A stretch of DNA of 64,000 bases from Acorus gramineus (GCA_030737835.1 CM060850.1:19932216-19996215); one strand, 5' to 3'; positions 10,942 through 22,697 are shown, counted from the first letter of the stretch. A program made the numbers and translations. The notes: generated by a model not told the origin, from the letters alone.

Positions 10942-12739
10942 TGATTCCCTCTTTTTTTTTTTTGGTTTTCTTTTTTTGATTGACTGGATATCAGGTGCGT
11001 GTTATAATCAATTGAATCGATGGTCTTTGTGCCCTAAATTTCCTTGATCATATATTTGCATGTTGACACCGATCAGAGAATGTTGAGGTGACATCCTTAG
11101 AGAATATTATCAGGTTTTTATGAATTTTGTGAATCTGGTGCCATTTGAAATCTGTGTATGTGTCGCACAATGAATGTGTTTTCTGAGGAGGGATGGTTTA
11201 TATTGAGAATGTTTGGGCAAGCATCACTTTAATTATCTGGAATTGGGTGAAGATACTACGGGGTAGAGTTGGTTAACTATGTCGTGGGAGGGTTTGTCCC
11301 ACTTCATCCTCATTAGTGGAGTCGCTTGATTTATTTCAGGACTATTTCTCATTTTGGGCACTAATATGCTCAGGGTTAGTTTGATAATTGTGCTCTAGTA
11401 GGTAATTCTGCCTTCCCAGGATTCCAATTATGATAGATTTCGTGGAATGAGAAATTTTACTTAGGATATCGAGGAATAAACACAGCAAAGTTGGATTCCC
11501 AACACAATTTTCTTTGGTGTCCCAACAAAAAGGAGAATGGGAGAATGAATGTTAAACTGGCCGTCAGTCATTTCTGCAGCCCTAACCAAGTACTTTTTTC
11601 TTTTTTTTGAGGTAATTGTAATTTCTAATTGTATACTCATTTAGGCGAGTATATAATCGGTTAGGATACATACGAGAAGGTATGCATTCAATTCTTTTTT
11701 AGTATATACTTCACTTTTGTGGAGGTATATACTTTATTAGACAATTATATACTATTCAAATAAAAAGTTTCATAATGTGTTGGGACTGCAAAGTGATCCT
11801 ATGAATGATTCTTCCTAACATTTTCTTTCGGGGTTTGTTGGTATTTTGGGGCCTTTGTTTTTTTTCTTTTTAAATTATAAAACATAGTTGTTGGGTTGGT
11901 GGTTTTATTTTTCGTTGGACTTTTCTTTTCTTTATTTAACTTTTTTGGAGATCACTTGTCTTTATTGTTCAATAAAATCAGGGACTCCCTAGTGTTTCTA
12001 AGAAAAGTATATAGATTGGTTAAACATAGAGGGTGGCACAAGTTTTTCTCAGTACTGGATTATGGAAAGCTACTGTAGATTTTCTTTTTTCCACTGTGGA
12101 TAAAACTGGTATAGCACCATTTGAGGTTTTGAAAAGGACTAAGCTTTTTTCCCATGCAATAGTGAAGATGAGGAACTGATATTGAAAACAAGGCCAAGTA
12201 TACTTGATCGTTTGATGGAAAAAAATGTTCTGAAAGGCATTGATATCTGGGAAAATGAAGAACCAGGAGGAAAGTAGGAAGTTTTCAGTCGCGATCATCC
12301 TTTTAAATTAGGACACGGGAAATTCAAATGCTTGTTTTTACTCTGCCTTTTTTGTTTCTTCTCTGTCATCCTTTAAGTCTTTTAATACTCTTTGGTTACC
12401 TTGTTTTCATTTTCTTCGGGGACAATGAAGAGTATTATATCACGTGTTTTGTATGGTATGAGATTCGTTTTTTGGTTAAGTGATACAGATGTGATTCGCA
12501 ATGCTCAGAACCTTTTTTTTTTATATGAGGTGGAGGAGGGGAGTATGGAAGCTTGCTTATTTGGTAGAGGAAGTTTTTGACAGATGGTATCAGCTGTCCA
12601 ATGACCGATACTCTTGCAATATGATTATATGGGTGCTAAAAAGAATTCCAAGTCTTGTAGTCAGTGATTCCTGTTGCTAATCCATACTCAGAGTCATAGT
12701 TAGTACCAAACTTATTTGGTCTAGTACATGTTAAGTCAT
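10942..12739 (+). other. Downstream region of bTHXm, one weak exon-like remnant
   Basis: It starts with a T-rich stretch likely to hold the 3' UTR, then AT-rich sequence. Around 12,155-12,277 one short plus-strand frame (DEELILKTRPSILDRL, then a stop) has protein-like composition. It is surrounded by frame breaks, has no clear start, and I do not recognise it. Nothing else is supported. Confidence 0.35.
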
Positions 12740-14098
12740 TTTTTTTTTTTAATGCAAAGCGGTTGGCATACGCCTTTGTATATATAGAAAGAGTGATGCC
12801 CAAATCAAAATGCAAAGCCAAAAAAAAAGAAGAAGAAAAAGACTGGGTACAACCCTGTAGAAGAGAGTTCTACAGGATTTTAAACCAGGGCAAACAAAAA
12901 CTACTCCTCAATGACTAGCTTGGAACCCTCCAACGCGACAGTCGACGCACCCACACAATGCCTTTCCCCCTCCCTAATGCTGCCAATCGCGTCCTCCAAA
13001 CATTCTCCGCGTAAGGAGTACCACCACGAAAAATAATGTGATTTCTAGCACGCCATATAGCCCAGATCACTATGGGGATTAGAATTTGGGACACCTTCAC
13101 TTTCTTACTTCAGTCACCATGACTCCTCAAGTTCTTGCCCAACATCCACAAATCCTCCAGAGATAAGAAAACTGTGGGCAATCCCTGACGCTTGATGTAG
13201 CCCCCACACCGTCCTCACCATAGGACAAGAGATGAAGGGATGAACAACTGTCTCATCCTCCTCCCCAGTCCCCACACACCACACATAAATGATCAATCTG
13301 TGAAAACCAGCAGGCAATATGACTTTGTCAAAACTTTGTTCAAATACATCAGCCACACGAAACCTTTCACCTTGAGAGGAACATGGCAAAGCCAAACTTC
13401 CTTGTGCTTCCTTGCAGTCTCCGGAGCGATCGGCATCAACCTCCATAGCCATGTGTAGCAATTTCACATCGAGAAACCGCCCGAAAGGTTGGGAGACCAG
13501 CACATCGAATCCCTGCTGCACCAGTCCACCCGCATGTCATGCAACAACTCTAACAAGTCGTCCACCTCATCGTCGTTCAGATTCCATCTAACCTGGACCT
13601 CCCAAAAACCTGTTTCACCCCTACTTACCAAAACTGATGCACCAGACCCGACTGATTAGAGGCGATCCGATAAATCCTGGGGAAACCGTCCTTAAGTGAT
13701 GAATCGCCAAGCCAGACATAATGCCAGAAGCAGATCAATGAACCCGACCCCAGTTTCCAATGGATGGCATCTGACAGAGAAACCACCCCCGCCACCAGGC
13801 CCCTCCATAATCTGGAAATGAGATACGAAGGTCTAGGGAATCTGTTCTCAAAGGAACCATTGCAGCCATATGCATTGTTAATCACGCTACAGCACCACAG
13901 ATCCGGGTTGGCCAACCAACACCAATGCCATTTGGTCAGAAGGGCTAAATTCATATCAGCCATATTCAGAACATTTATACCGAGCATGGAGCTTTTATGG
14001 AAATTGATCTGAAGTCCAGACAACAGTTTGAACATTCTGCAAACGAACTTGACTCCCCCGACTGAGAGTTCTTTCACCTCACACAGGATTAAAGTATG
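12740..14098 (-). pseudogene. 5'-truncated L1-type LINE remnant
   Basis: Read on the minus strand, the element begins at about 14,098 right at the reverse transcriptase active-site region (TLILCE follows the place where YADD belongs). It continues with LSGLQINFHKS (RT thumb side), WKLGSGSLICFWHYVWLGD, then the zf-RVT pattern WCVGTGEEDE...H.F..CP...VW (13114-13521) and WAIWRARNHIIF (12915-13100). It ends in a run of plus-strand T at 12740-12752, a poly(A) tail on the minus strand. The pieces lie in three frames, so it is dead. LINEs copy RNA into DNA at the insertion site and often stop early, which explains the missing 5' part. I found no convincing target duplication. Confidence 0.8.
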
Positions 14099-14212
14099 TG
14101 GAGTGGTGGTGGTCATTGAGGGTGCGGTGGTCAGGGTGGTCATGGAGGGGACTGAGCTTGTGGTTGATTGGCATTGAAGTCTCAATATCACATTCAAATC
14201 AAAAGAAGCACC

Positions 14213-14260
14213 ACTGATGAATGATTTTTTTTTTTTTTTGAATTGAACTGATGAATGATT
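14213..14260 (-). mobile_element. Minimal retroposed poly(A) insertion with 14-bp target duplication
   Basis: ACTGATGAATGATT occurs at 14213-14226 and again at 14247-14260. Between the copies lie only a run of T and GAATTGA. A poly(T) run next to a 14-bp direct repeat is the trace left by target-primed reverse transcription that stopped almost at once, with the poly(A) on the minus strand. Confidence 0.65.
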
Positions 14261-14992
14261 ATATCTGTCTTTTTGTTGAATATGCAATCACTATCATCTA
14301 AAAATATTCATGCTGAAAGTTGGTGGAGGGTGATCTGATGGAAAATGTAGTGGAGGAAAGGATTTCAATTACAGATTCTAGGTATTAGTTTACTGAAAGT
14401 TTTGTCAGTGGAGATGATTCCCATGCATAGCAAAGAATTAAAATTTAGAGTTTGCTTGTGAAGAACATCATATCAGACCACTTCAGCAAATTTTGACGTT
14501 ACCATATCTTGGTCCTCCATGGGGAGGATAACAGAGGATCAATCTCTGGTGGAAACCAAAGCTTAAATTGTGTCACTTTGTTTGGGTATATTATAAGGAG
14601 GTGCGGGTAGTGTTTAGCAACTAAACCAGCAGTGGATCCGGACTCTGAAGGTGCTGGACTGAAAGGCTAAATTCCGCAGGTTGTGTGTTTTTGCCATCAT
14701 CTTATTAAGGACTGTTTTATAGGATGGTTGAGTTTGACTTCCTTTTTTTCTGTTTTGGTGAAAGGCTGAGACTTCTTTTTTGGGTGATGAGGAACAGCAA
14801 CATGACTTTAGGCATGGGTTTATATAATTTGAGTGTTCTTCTTTTTAGAAACGGGTTTGAGTGTTAGCTTTTTATCAAAAGCTGAGTTTAAAACTAAAGT
14901 TTATTGGAAGTTGCATCTCCATCGATTATGAAAAAATTAGCTTTTGGCCATTTTTGTGGAAAAATGTGTCTGCAGTTTTTTATTAAGCTGCA
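14261..14992. other. AT-rich region without gene
   Basis: No coding or structural feature recognised. Confidence 0.5.
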
Positions 14993-15011
14993 ATATATAT
15001 ATATATATATA
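14993..15011. repeat. (TA)n microsatellite, left flank of the long-TIR element
   Basis: An uninterrupted alternating AT run ends exactly where the inverted repeat begins. A matching run lies on the other side at 16387-16405. Confidence 0.9.
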
Positions 15012-16386
15012 GGAACTGATTACATGCGGTCGTGCGGTTTCGGGGTCCACCGTGCGGGAGAAAATGTCGGACGGACGTCCATTTTGTGTTCCTCCAATCA
15101 AACGACTATGCATTGGTTGCTTAAAAAAAAAATCAAACAGTTTCACCGGGTGAACCGGTCTCCCAAACTAAACCCCTCCCACATCACATTCTCTCTCTTC
15201 ATCACCATTTCTCATCTGAAAAACTAAAACCCAAAATCAAAACCCACTCTCTCATTTTACTTTTTCAAATCCCTCTCACCACCCCCAACCATCACTCCCA
15301 AAATCAAAATCAGAACCGGTCTTTAGACCATATGTCTGCTCCAGGTTAACTAAAGTTGAAGTTATTTTCATTTTTTTAGTTTTTGTTTTTTTGTTGAATG
15401 TGATAAAAAAGGGTTTTTTTTTTTTTTTTTGTTAGTTGTTGGATATTTGTTGAATGTAATAAATAAACGGTTTCTCTTTGTTTGCTGATGGATATTTGTT
15501 TTTGAAAGATATCTTGTAAAAGGCTTACACAAGCATAAACAGTTGTTTCCCCCAACCTTCATTGTGCTCTGCAGGAGAAAGAAAGAAAGCTCCGGTGTAG
15601 ATTCAATAAAAAAAAAATACAAAAAAAAAACCATAAAGAGTCCATGCATCAATGATATCAGCCAGACCAGATCATAGGTCTTTAGATCATGTCTGCTCCA
15701 AGTTTGAATGGTAGAGGTGCTTCAGGTTTCAAAGCCATAGGTGCTCTAGTTTTCAAAGTCCAAAGTTTTATGTTCTGTTGAATGTGCTCCAGGTTTGAAT
15801 GGTAGAAGTGCTGAATGTTCCAGGTTTTCAAAGTCCATACTTTTATGTTTTCTATTGAATTTATTAAATAGGTTGAATGCATTAAAAATGTTTTTGTCTT
15901 AAACATGATGTTGTCTGTTTCAGGTTGTTTTAAGCAACTACAAACTGGAAAAAAATAACATAAATGTGATGCTACAAGTAGAACAACATAACAGGAGCTA
16001 CAAGTAGAACAACAAAAATGAAAAAAAAAAACTTTATTGGAGGGGGTCGTCACCGGGGTGGTTGTTGGAGCGATCACCGAGTTGGGGTGATGAGAGGGAG
16101 TGATGGTTGGGGGTGGTGAGAGGGATTTAAAAAAGTAAAATGAGAGTGGGTTTTGATTTTGGGTTTTAGTTTTACAGATGAGAAATGGTGATGAAGAGAG
16201 AGAATGTGATGTGGGAGGGGTTTAGTTTGGGAGACCGAGTTCACCAGGTGAAGCTATTTGGTTGTTTTTTTTTTTTTTAAGCAATCAATGCATAGTCGTT
16301 TAATTGGAGAAACACAAAATGGACGTTCGAGATTTCCCCCCGCACGATGGATCCCAAAACCGCACGACCGCATGTAATCATCTTCC
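15012..16386. mobile_element. Non-autonomous DNA transposon with ~290-bp inverted repeats between (TA)n
   Basis: The left arm (15012-15299) begins GGAACTGATTACATGCGGTC. The right arm (16097-16386) is its reverse complement with scattered differences, beginning GGAAGATGATTACATGCGGTC when read inward. Both ends abut (TA)n tracts. The 0.8-kb interior has no transposase, but it contains a direct repeat of GGTCTTTAGA.CAT.TGTCTGCTCCA-like text (15319 and 15678). Long TIRs and insertion in TA microsatellites fit the rice 'Micron' type of Mutator-like element; a TA-duplicating Tc1/mariner-like element is the alternative. Confidence 0.7.
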
Positions 16387-16601
16387 TATATATATATATA
16401 TATATGAATCACAAGAGATAAAAAGGGAGAGCATGTGGAGAAAAAAGAGGGATCATGAGACATAGGGATATATGTGATTTCATGGGGTGGTTATTTTAAT
16501 CCATTTAATCGGATAGTAATGACATGGTGACCACACCTAAGGAAGAGGGTACGGTGGCCGCATCTTATCATTTCACTATATATATATATATATATATATA
16601 T
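16387..16601. repeat. Two (TA)n tracts bracketing a 171-bp segment
   Basis: TA runs at 16387-16405 and 16577-16601 enclose an unrecognised segment beginning GAATCACAAGAG. Its ends do not form an inverted repeat that I can see, so it may be original sequence or another decayed insertion. Confidence 0.6.
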
Positions 16602-16679
16602 TGTTTAGAAACGGGTTTGAAGAACTTAGTTTTCTACAAACTTAAAAGAACTCCAAACTCATTTCCAAATTGGACTTAA

Positions 16680-17013
16680 GGGCTCGTTTGGACACACAGA
16701 TTGAAAAGTAACTTTTGGAATAAAGCTGTTTTTTAAGATTATTTTAGACCTTGATTTTTATTGAAATGTTTTTTTTTTAATTCAGAATCAATATTTGAAA
16801 GCTGTTGATGTTTGGCAGAGAAAGTTGTTTTTCAATTCAAAAAATCAATTTCGACCAAAAAGCGTTGTTTTTGAGCTTTTTAAAACACGGATTTCGAGGA
16901 AAAAATTGTATGAAATTTAGCTTCCGATTCTGAATAAAACTGTTTCGTTTGGCTGTACGATTTTAGCTTTTCAAAAAGTAAAAGCTATCCCAAACGTGTA
17001 TTCAAACGGGGCA
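16680..17013. mobile_element. Tourist-like MITE (PIF/Harbinger type)
   Basis: A 334-bp unit with no coding capacity. Its ends are GGGCTCGTTTGGACACAC and, reading inward from the other side, TGCCCCGTTTGAATACAC, an imperfect terminal inverted repeat. TAA flanks both ends (16677-16679 and 17014-17016), the 3-bp target duplication typical of PIF/Harbinger elements. MITEs depend on a transposase supplied in trans, and none is seen here. Confidence 0.65.
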
Positions 17014-18689
17014 TAAGTTTACAAAATATTTTCACTTGAAAGCAGCTTTCGAAAATAGCTATGTAGAAAACATACCCATTTGTTAGATTTTTAAGAAGCC
17101 ATTTTTTATAATAAAAGATTGTTTTATGTTCTCTTTAAAACTGGGATAGTTGCGGGCTTTTAAAAATGAGTGGATTTAAGTATAATTGTTCCAAAAGCAG
17201 AAATCTTCCGTACCTATTCATGCATAGCTTAGGTTGCAAGTTGCAACTCTTTTGGATGTTCTGCAACCCCACACAATCCACATCTCCCCCCCCCCCCCCC
17301 CCAACACACACACAAAACGGTGATGTATCTTTTCTATTTGATGATGGATCAAATTACACTCCTAGAAAAAAGATACATCAAACCCCAATTGCAGTTTATA
17401 TTATTATTTTTTTTAAAAAAAAACACACTCTCTCTTCTCTCTCTTTGAAGCATATGCTGTTATATGAAATGATGTATATACTGAGATACAATAGTATTTT
17501 TTTTTAGTAGAAAAATGATAAAAAAAAAATCATGTTATACATTATGATAGAAGCTATACACTATGATAACGTAATATATATTGCACTATCACAGTGTATC
17601 GAACTATAAATGGGACTGTGTAGCGGCGCTCGGATTCCTAAGCAAACAATATGTCAACAATATGTTGACAGGATGTTTGCTATGTCTGCTATCAAATCTC
17701 ATATACAATATCTAGATAGCTTGCAACATTTTCCATTCTGATTGCTTGAACGAGATTTCACTTTATCTAGTGCATTGTATTCTTTGTGGACGAGTCACTC
17801 ACTGTCTCACTGAGTTTTGATACATCTAGTCTTAAAAGAATCACCTCATGATTATATACATATTTGAAGATTACATACATTTTAAAATACAAAGAAAATT
17901 CTATCAAAATGAATATGACCTCAAACAAATAGTACATGACATTTTTGGGGAATTTTTTAGATGATACATCATTTTTTTCCTGTCAAACACCGAGCCTATG
18001 TTTGGAAGTGGAATATCCCCATATGGATTGGGATATAAAGTGAAATAAGCTTATTATTAGCATGTTTGGGAGGGCAGAATACCCATGTATAAGGTATGCT
18101 CAAATAATCTGGTATAAACTTGCATAACTATTCTCGGATAGAGCTGGAATGGGACTTATACCAACTTCTACCGGGCAGTAGCATATGTGGGACCAACCAT
18201 ATATAATTTTTTCATTTGTCAAATCAACTATCATCACCTCTTATAAATCATTTGTCAAATCAACTGTCATCAATTTTTCACATTTTATAAATATTTATGC
18301 ACACTTTATTCACATTTTATCTAAACAACTAAAACTTTATTATTACGTTTCTCAATAAGAATAATTCAAAATACAACCAAACAGAAAATTACTTTATTTA
18401 TACTCACTTGTGTCAGAATAATTGTATACCTAAGAATAAGTCTTATTATGTATCCAAATGGGGGCCAAGAGAAGTCATGGATGGTGACACACCGGTCTCA
18501 AGAAGACAAGAACTTTATTCTCTACATAAAAAGAAACACAATGTATAAATTTGTATCATCCGTCTGCCAAGTTTTTTTATAAAGCTATGAATGGTTTTGA
18601 TTTAACCCAACTTAATTAAGAGTTCAAGTTGAGTAAATATCGAATTCCATGCCAGAACTAGCAAAATCAGCAAGTATTCAAAGTTTACT
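17014..18689. other. AT-rich intergenic, no gene
   Basis: It contains a 17-base C run (17286-17302) followed by CA dinucleotides, and a possible but unconvincing MITE at about 17,993-18,470. No gene could be supported. Confidence 0.5.
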
Positions 18690-19300
18690 TGCTCAAACAC
18701 AATTTTTCATCCCAAACACCATTTGTTGGAAATTTGTTTAAAAACCATTTTTTTTTCTAAACACACCATGCGTAGGTCCAAACCCTCCATTTTTCATCAC
18801 GAACAACATTTTTTGTTCCACATACTATTTTTTTTAACATAAATACAATTTTTCAACCCGAACATCATTTTTGGGTCCAACCCTATTTGTTTCCAAACAG
18901 GGCATTTTGGGTTCAAACATACCGTTTATTTTAACCAAAACATCATTTTTCATTCCAAATACAATTTCATGAAAATTCCTTAAAAACACCATTTTTCATT
19001 CCAAACACATCCCAAATAACCAGTTTTTCACCCGAATATCATTTCTCACCTTTTTGAGCCAAAACACTATTTTTTTACTTAAATACCATTTTTCGACTCA
19101 AACACCATTTTTTGCTCCAAATATCAATTTTTGTCAAATAAAAACCATTTTTGGGTCACAAAAAACTATTTTTCAACCCAAATACCGTTTTTCCACCCAA
19201 ACACCAATGTTCATTCCAAACACCATTTTTTCAACACAAAAATTATTTTTCGACCAATGTTCAACCCCGTCACTATTTTTCTACTCAATCACCATTTTCC
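18690..19300. repeat. Degenerate ~20-25 bp tandem repeat (AAACACCATTTTTC)
   Basis: About 25 imperfect copies of AACACCATTTTTCANCCCAA follow each other with varying spacing and many substitutions, stopping just before the LINE fragment. A frame at 19054-19305 arises only because unit lengths happen to be in phase; its peptide simply repeats the unit. Confidence 0.8.
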
Positions 19301-19439
19301 CTTAGGTTGAATAGCATTCGGGTCTAGAATTTGAGGGGAGGCAGGTGACCGATGAGAGGGAACTAAGTGACCGTATGGTTTCCCATTTCAAGAGTGCCTT
19401 CTCACGCCGTCATGGCTGGAAACCTGCCTGGTTTGACCC

Positions 19440-21625
19440 TCACATCAAGTAAATCCCGACGGAGTTTTTGAGCGACCTGGATCGACCCTTCTCGGAAGCT
19501 AAAATCATTCGGGTGGTGCATTGTCGGAGGGGGACAAGGCTCCAGGCCCTGATGGCTTCGGACTGCGGTTCTGTCAGCGGTTCTGGTCCATAGTTGGCGT
19601 AGACATTCTGGAGATGATAAATGACTTCTTTGCAGGTGGGTCATCAATAGGGCAAATAAACTCATCCATGTTTGTACTAATCCCAAAGGAGGGCGCCTCT
19701 AGGATTGGGGATTACCAACCCATTTGCCTTGTTAATACTTGCTACATGATCCTATCCAAAGCATTGGCAGCCCGTTTCAAGGGGGTAAGCGACGTGATAT
19801 TTGAAGCGGAGCAGACGGCCTTCATCCCGGGGAGGTCATTACAAGAGAGTTTTCTTGTCACCCAAGAATTGGTTGCGGCGATGCATAAGGAAAAGCGAAG
19901 CGGGGTGGCTTTGAAACTCTATTTCGAGAAGGTGTATGACAGTGTTGATTGGAAGTTTCTTTTACATGTACTTCGGTTACATGGATTCGGTGAGAATTGG
20001 ATTCGGATGATTTGGGCATGTACATCCACTACGCACGCATCTGTATGCATCAATGGGAGATCACACGGCTATTTCTCGATTAATAGGGGTCTCTGTCAGG
20101 GAGATCCACTATCCCCCTTTTTATTTTTGGTGGTCGCCAACGTGTTAGCTACGATGTGCGCAGTGGCGGCAAAGGCGGGGTGGATCGAGGAGTTAGCAGG
20201 CACAACAGGGGGAACAAGATTCAGTATACTCCAGTATGCAGACGACACCATTCTATTGGGGGAGACGATGGAGGAGAATGTTTGGGGTTATCACTTTATT
20301 CTAAAGTGTTTTGAACGGCTGACAGGTCTCATTCCAATCAACGTGCTAGCGGTCGAGGCCAGCAACCTAGAGAGTATTCTTGGATGTGCAGTAACATCCT
20401 TACCATGCAAACATCTAGGGCTACCTCTCTACAAAGGAAGACTTAGAAAGGAAGAGTGGATGGGGCTGGTGGATCGCATGCGCGAGAGGTTTTCCGGTTG
20501 GAAAAGGCAGCATCTCAGCTTCGGTGGATGTTTGACCTTACTGCAGGCAGTTATTACCAGCATACCGACCTTCTACTTATCCATATTTCGCATGCCAAAG
20601 GGTGTGGGCCAATTCATTGATTCCATTCGGAGGGATTTCCTAAGGAACAGAGTTGACGTAGACACACATAGGCCCCACCTAGTGAAATGGGACGTGGTAT
20701 GCCGAAGGCGGAAGCTTGGGGGTTTAGGTATTCTTGATTTGGAGTCGATGAACAGGGCACTCATTTCCAAATGGATTTGGAGATGGGGGGCCGAGAATGG
20801 TTCGGCATGGCGCAGGCTCGTGTGGGAGAGATATGGTCAGCTGGTCAGTCGGATTGGGAGTATCCCGAGACCTTCGCAGCGGATGACTCACCTGGCTAAG
20901 GGGATTTTCAGCCTAAATCCTTCTAACAATGAGGCTATGTCATGGACATTAGGTGAGGGGGGGGGGGGGGGGGGGGAGGGGGGGGGGGGGGAGGGTTACG
21001 CTTTTGGGAGGATGTCTGGGTGGGGGATGCACCATTGAGGGTTCGTTTCCAACTGGCATTCCAAGGCGCAACTAGAAAAGTGGGGTTGGTGTCCAGTTTT
21101 TGGCAGCCTGGACCGCGAAGTTGGGAGGTGCCTTACGACAATTCAAGCACGGCGGAGCAGCGAACGGATATGGAATCTTTAATTAGACACATTGAACATC
21201 TGCAACCGCTATAGGGGAGGGGCGATCGATTGACATGGGCGCCATTCACCGGGCAGGGTTTCTCCGTCAGTAAAGCCTACGAGTGGTGGATGCGGAGGAC
21301 CACCATAGTATCGAATTAAACGGGAAAACGACTGCACTCTGGAAGCTAAAAACACCGTTGAAAATCAGGAGTTTTGTATGGTTGGCCCTACAAGGGCGTT
21401 TGCTCACAAAAGCCTACCGCGTGACATGGCGGCCGAATGAATCGGACATGTGTGTGCTGTGTAGTATGGAGAGAGAAACTGTTGAGCACCTATTCTGTGT
21501 ATATCTATTCACGAGGCAAGTGTGGGATATTGTGGTAGTAGAAACGGGTTTGAATAATCAGTTCACTAGCATGGAGGGTGTTTGTGGGAGGCAGGTGTGA
21601 CACTCCAGCACCAGGTGGGTGGGGG
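19440..21625 (+). pseudogene. L1-type LINE ORF2 remnant (reverse transcriptase and zf-RVT)
   Basis: The plus-strand frame 19521-21038 covers an L1-clade reverse transcriptase: DKAPGPDGF (start of RT), FIPGRSLQES, GLCQGDPLSPFLF, QYADDT (20235-20246), then LGLPLYKGR and LKLGGLGILDL-type text. In motif A the catalytic Asp of the usual LDFEKAYD is Tyr (LYFEKVYD, codon 19920-19922), so the enzyme could not work even if expressed. The frame is broken at about 19,520 (upstream RT text is in another frame) and at a poly-G tract (20957-20991), after which RFWEDVWVGDAP continues in a different frame. A zf-RVT domain (21331-21530, CVLCSMERETVEHLF) closes it. The 5' half with the endonuclease is absent, and an LTR cuts off the 3' end at 21626. 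Confidence 0.9.
20957..20991 (+). repeat. Poly-G tract within the LINE reading frame
   Basis: Twenty G, one A, then fourteen G sit where the family has a short variable linker before RFWEDVW. The expansion changes phase between the RT and zf-RVT parts. Confidence 0.85.
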
Positions 21626-22697
21626 TGTCACGCCCCAGGGCGACCGTCCCCGAGACATTGCAATATATAAAGTATCAGCTATCAAGTACAAGAGGTCAAC
21701 AATGACTCCAATATATAACACACAAGTTGGCAAAGCAATAATAATTGATAACTCAACTGAAAAACGGAAGCATAAAAATATCAATAAGTCTATAAACCAA
21801 AAATATCATTACAGACTCGAATACACAATCAATGTCATGTGAGAGCCAAGTCTAGTCCAAATAAAATACAACCTGTGCCACATGCACGATTTACAATACA
21901 TAAAATGACTCTAGGACTGCTGACAGCCTCGCACTCACCAACCGCCGGACGGAACACTCCACGCACGCAAGACCACACCACAAGGAAGCTCCAGCTCCAG
22001 CATAGTAACGGAATTAAACGAGAAAACGAATGTGCTATGGAAGCTAAAATCACCACTGAAAATCAAGAGTTTTGTATGGTTGGCCCTATAGGGGCGTTTA
22101 CTCATGAAAGCCTACTGCTTGAAATGGCGGCTGAATGAATCGGACATGTGCACGCTGTGTAGTATGGGGAGAGAAACCGTTGAGCACCTATTCTGTGTAT
22201 GTCTATTCACGAGGCAAGTGTGGGATACAGTGGCAGTAGAAATGGGCTTGGATAATCGATTCACTACCATGGAAGGTTTGTGGGAGGCAGGTGTGACACT
22301 CCAGCACCAGGTGGGAGGGGGTGTCACGCCCTAGGGCGGGTGTCCCCAAGGCGTGACAATATATAAAGTATCAGCTATCAAGTACAAGAGGTCAACAATG
22401 ACTCCAATAAATAACACACAAGCTGGCAAAGCAATGATAACTGATAACTCAACCGAAAAGTGAAAGCATAAAAATATCAATAAGTCTGTAAACCAAAAAT
22501 ATCATTACAGACTCGAATACACAATCAATGCCCTATGAGAGCCAAGTCTAGTCCAAATAAAATACAACCTGTGCCACATGCACGATTCATCAATACATAA
22601 AATGACTCTAAAACTGCTGACAGCCTCGCACTCACCAACCGCCGGACGGAACACTCCACGCACGCAAGACCACACCACAAGGAAGCTCCAGCTTAAC
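21304..22697 (+). repeat. 697-bp tandem duplication of LINE tail plus LTR start
   Basis: Unit 1 is 21304-22000 and unit 2 is 22001-22697. Each holds the LINE zf-RVT tail, the identical LINE/LTR junction (CCAGCACCAGGTGGG, then Gs, then TGTCACGCC at 21626 and 22322), and about 375 bp of family-A LTR. Both units start with CATAGTA. Sharing one exact insertion junction means the LTR was inserted once and the junction then duplicated. By eye the LINE halves differ more (about a tenth of sites) than the LTR halves (about a twentieth). Unit 2 shortens the zf-RVT frame; both are dead. Confidence 0.85.
21626..22000 (-). mobile_element. Family-A LTR fragment (first duplicated unit)
   Basis: It begins TGTCACGCCCCAGGGCGA at the LINE junction and stops at CCAGCTCCAG, where the second unit of the tandem duplication begins. 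It corresponds to roughly the first 375 bp of the outer LTR at 191. Confidence 0.85.

Noticed and set aside
12070-12285. Fragment of a cellular gene (helical-repeat or mTERF-like)
   Set aside because: One short frame looks protein-like, but it has stops on both sides, no start, and no motif I can name with confidence.
14844-16619. TTTAGAAACGGGTTTGA present on both sides of the long-TIR element
   Set aside because: The copies are 130-150 bp outside one end and next to a TA tract on the other, so they do not mark insertion borders; may be chance or an older duplication.
17993-18470. Second MITE with GCCTATGTTTGGAAG and a GGCCCCCATTTGG partner
   Set aside because: Terminal match is weak and no target duplication is visible.
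19521-21038. Functional reverse transcriptase (retron or defence-type)
   Set aside because: Domain order and zf-RVT tail are those of a plant LINE, and the motif A Asp is lost.
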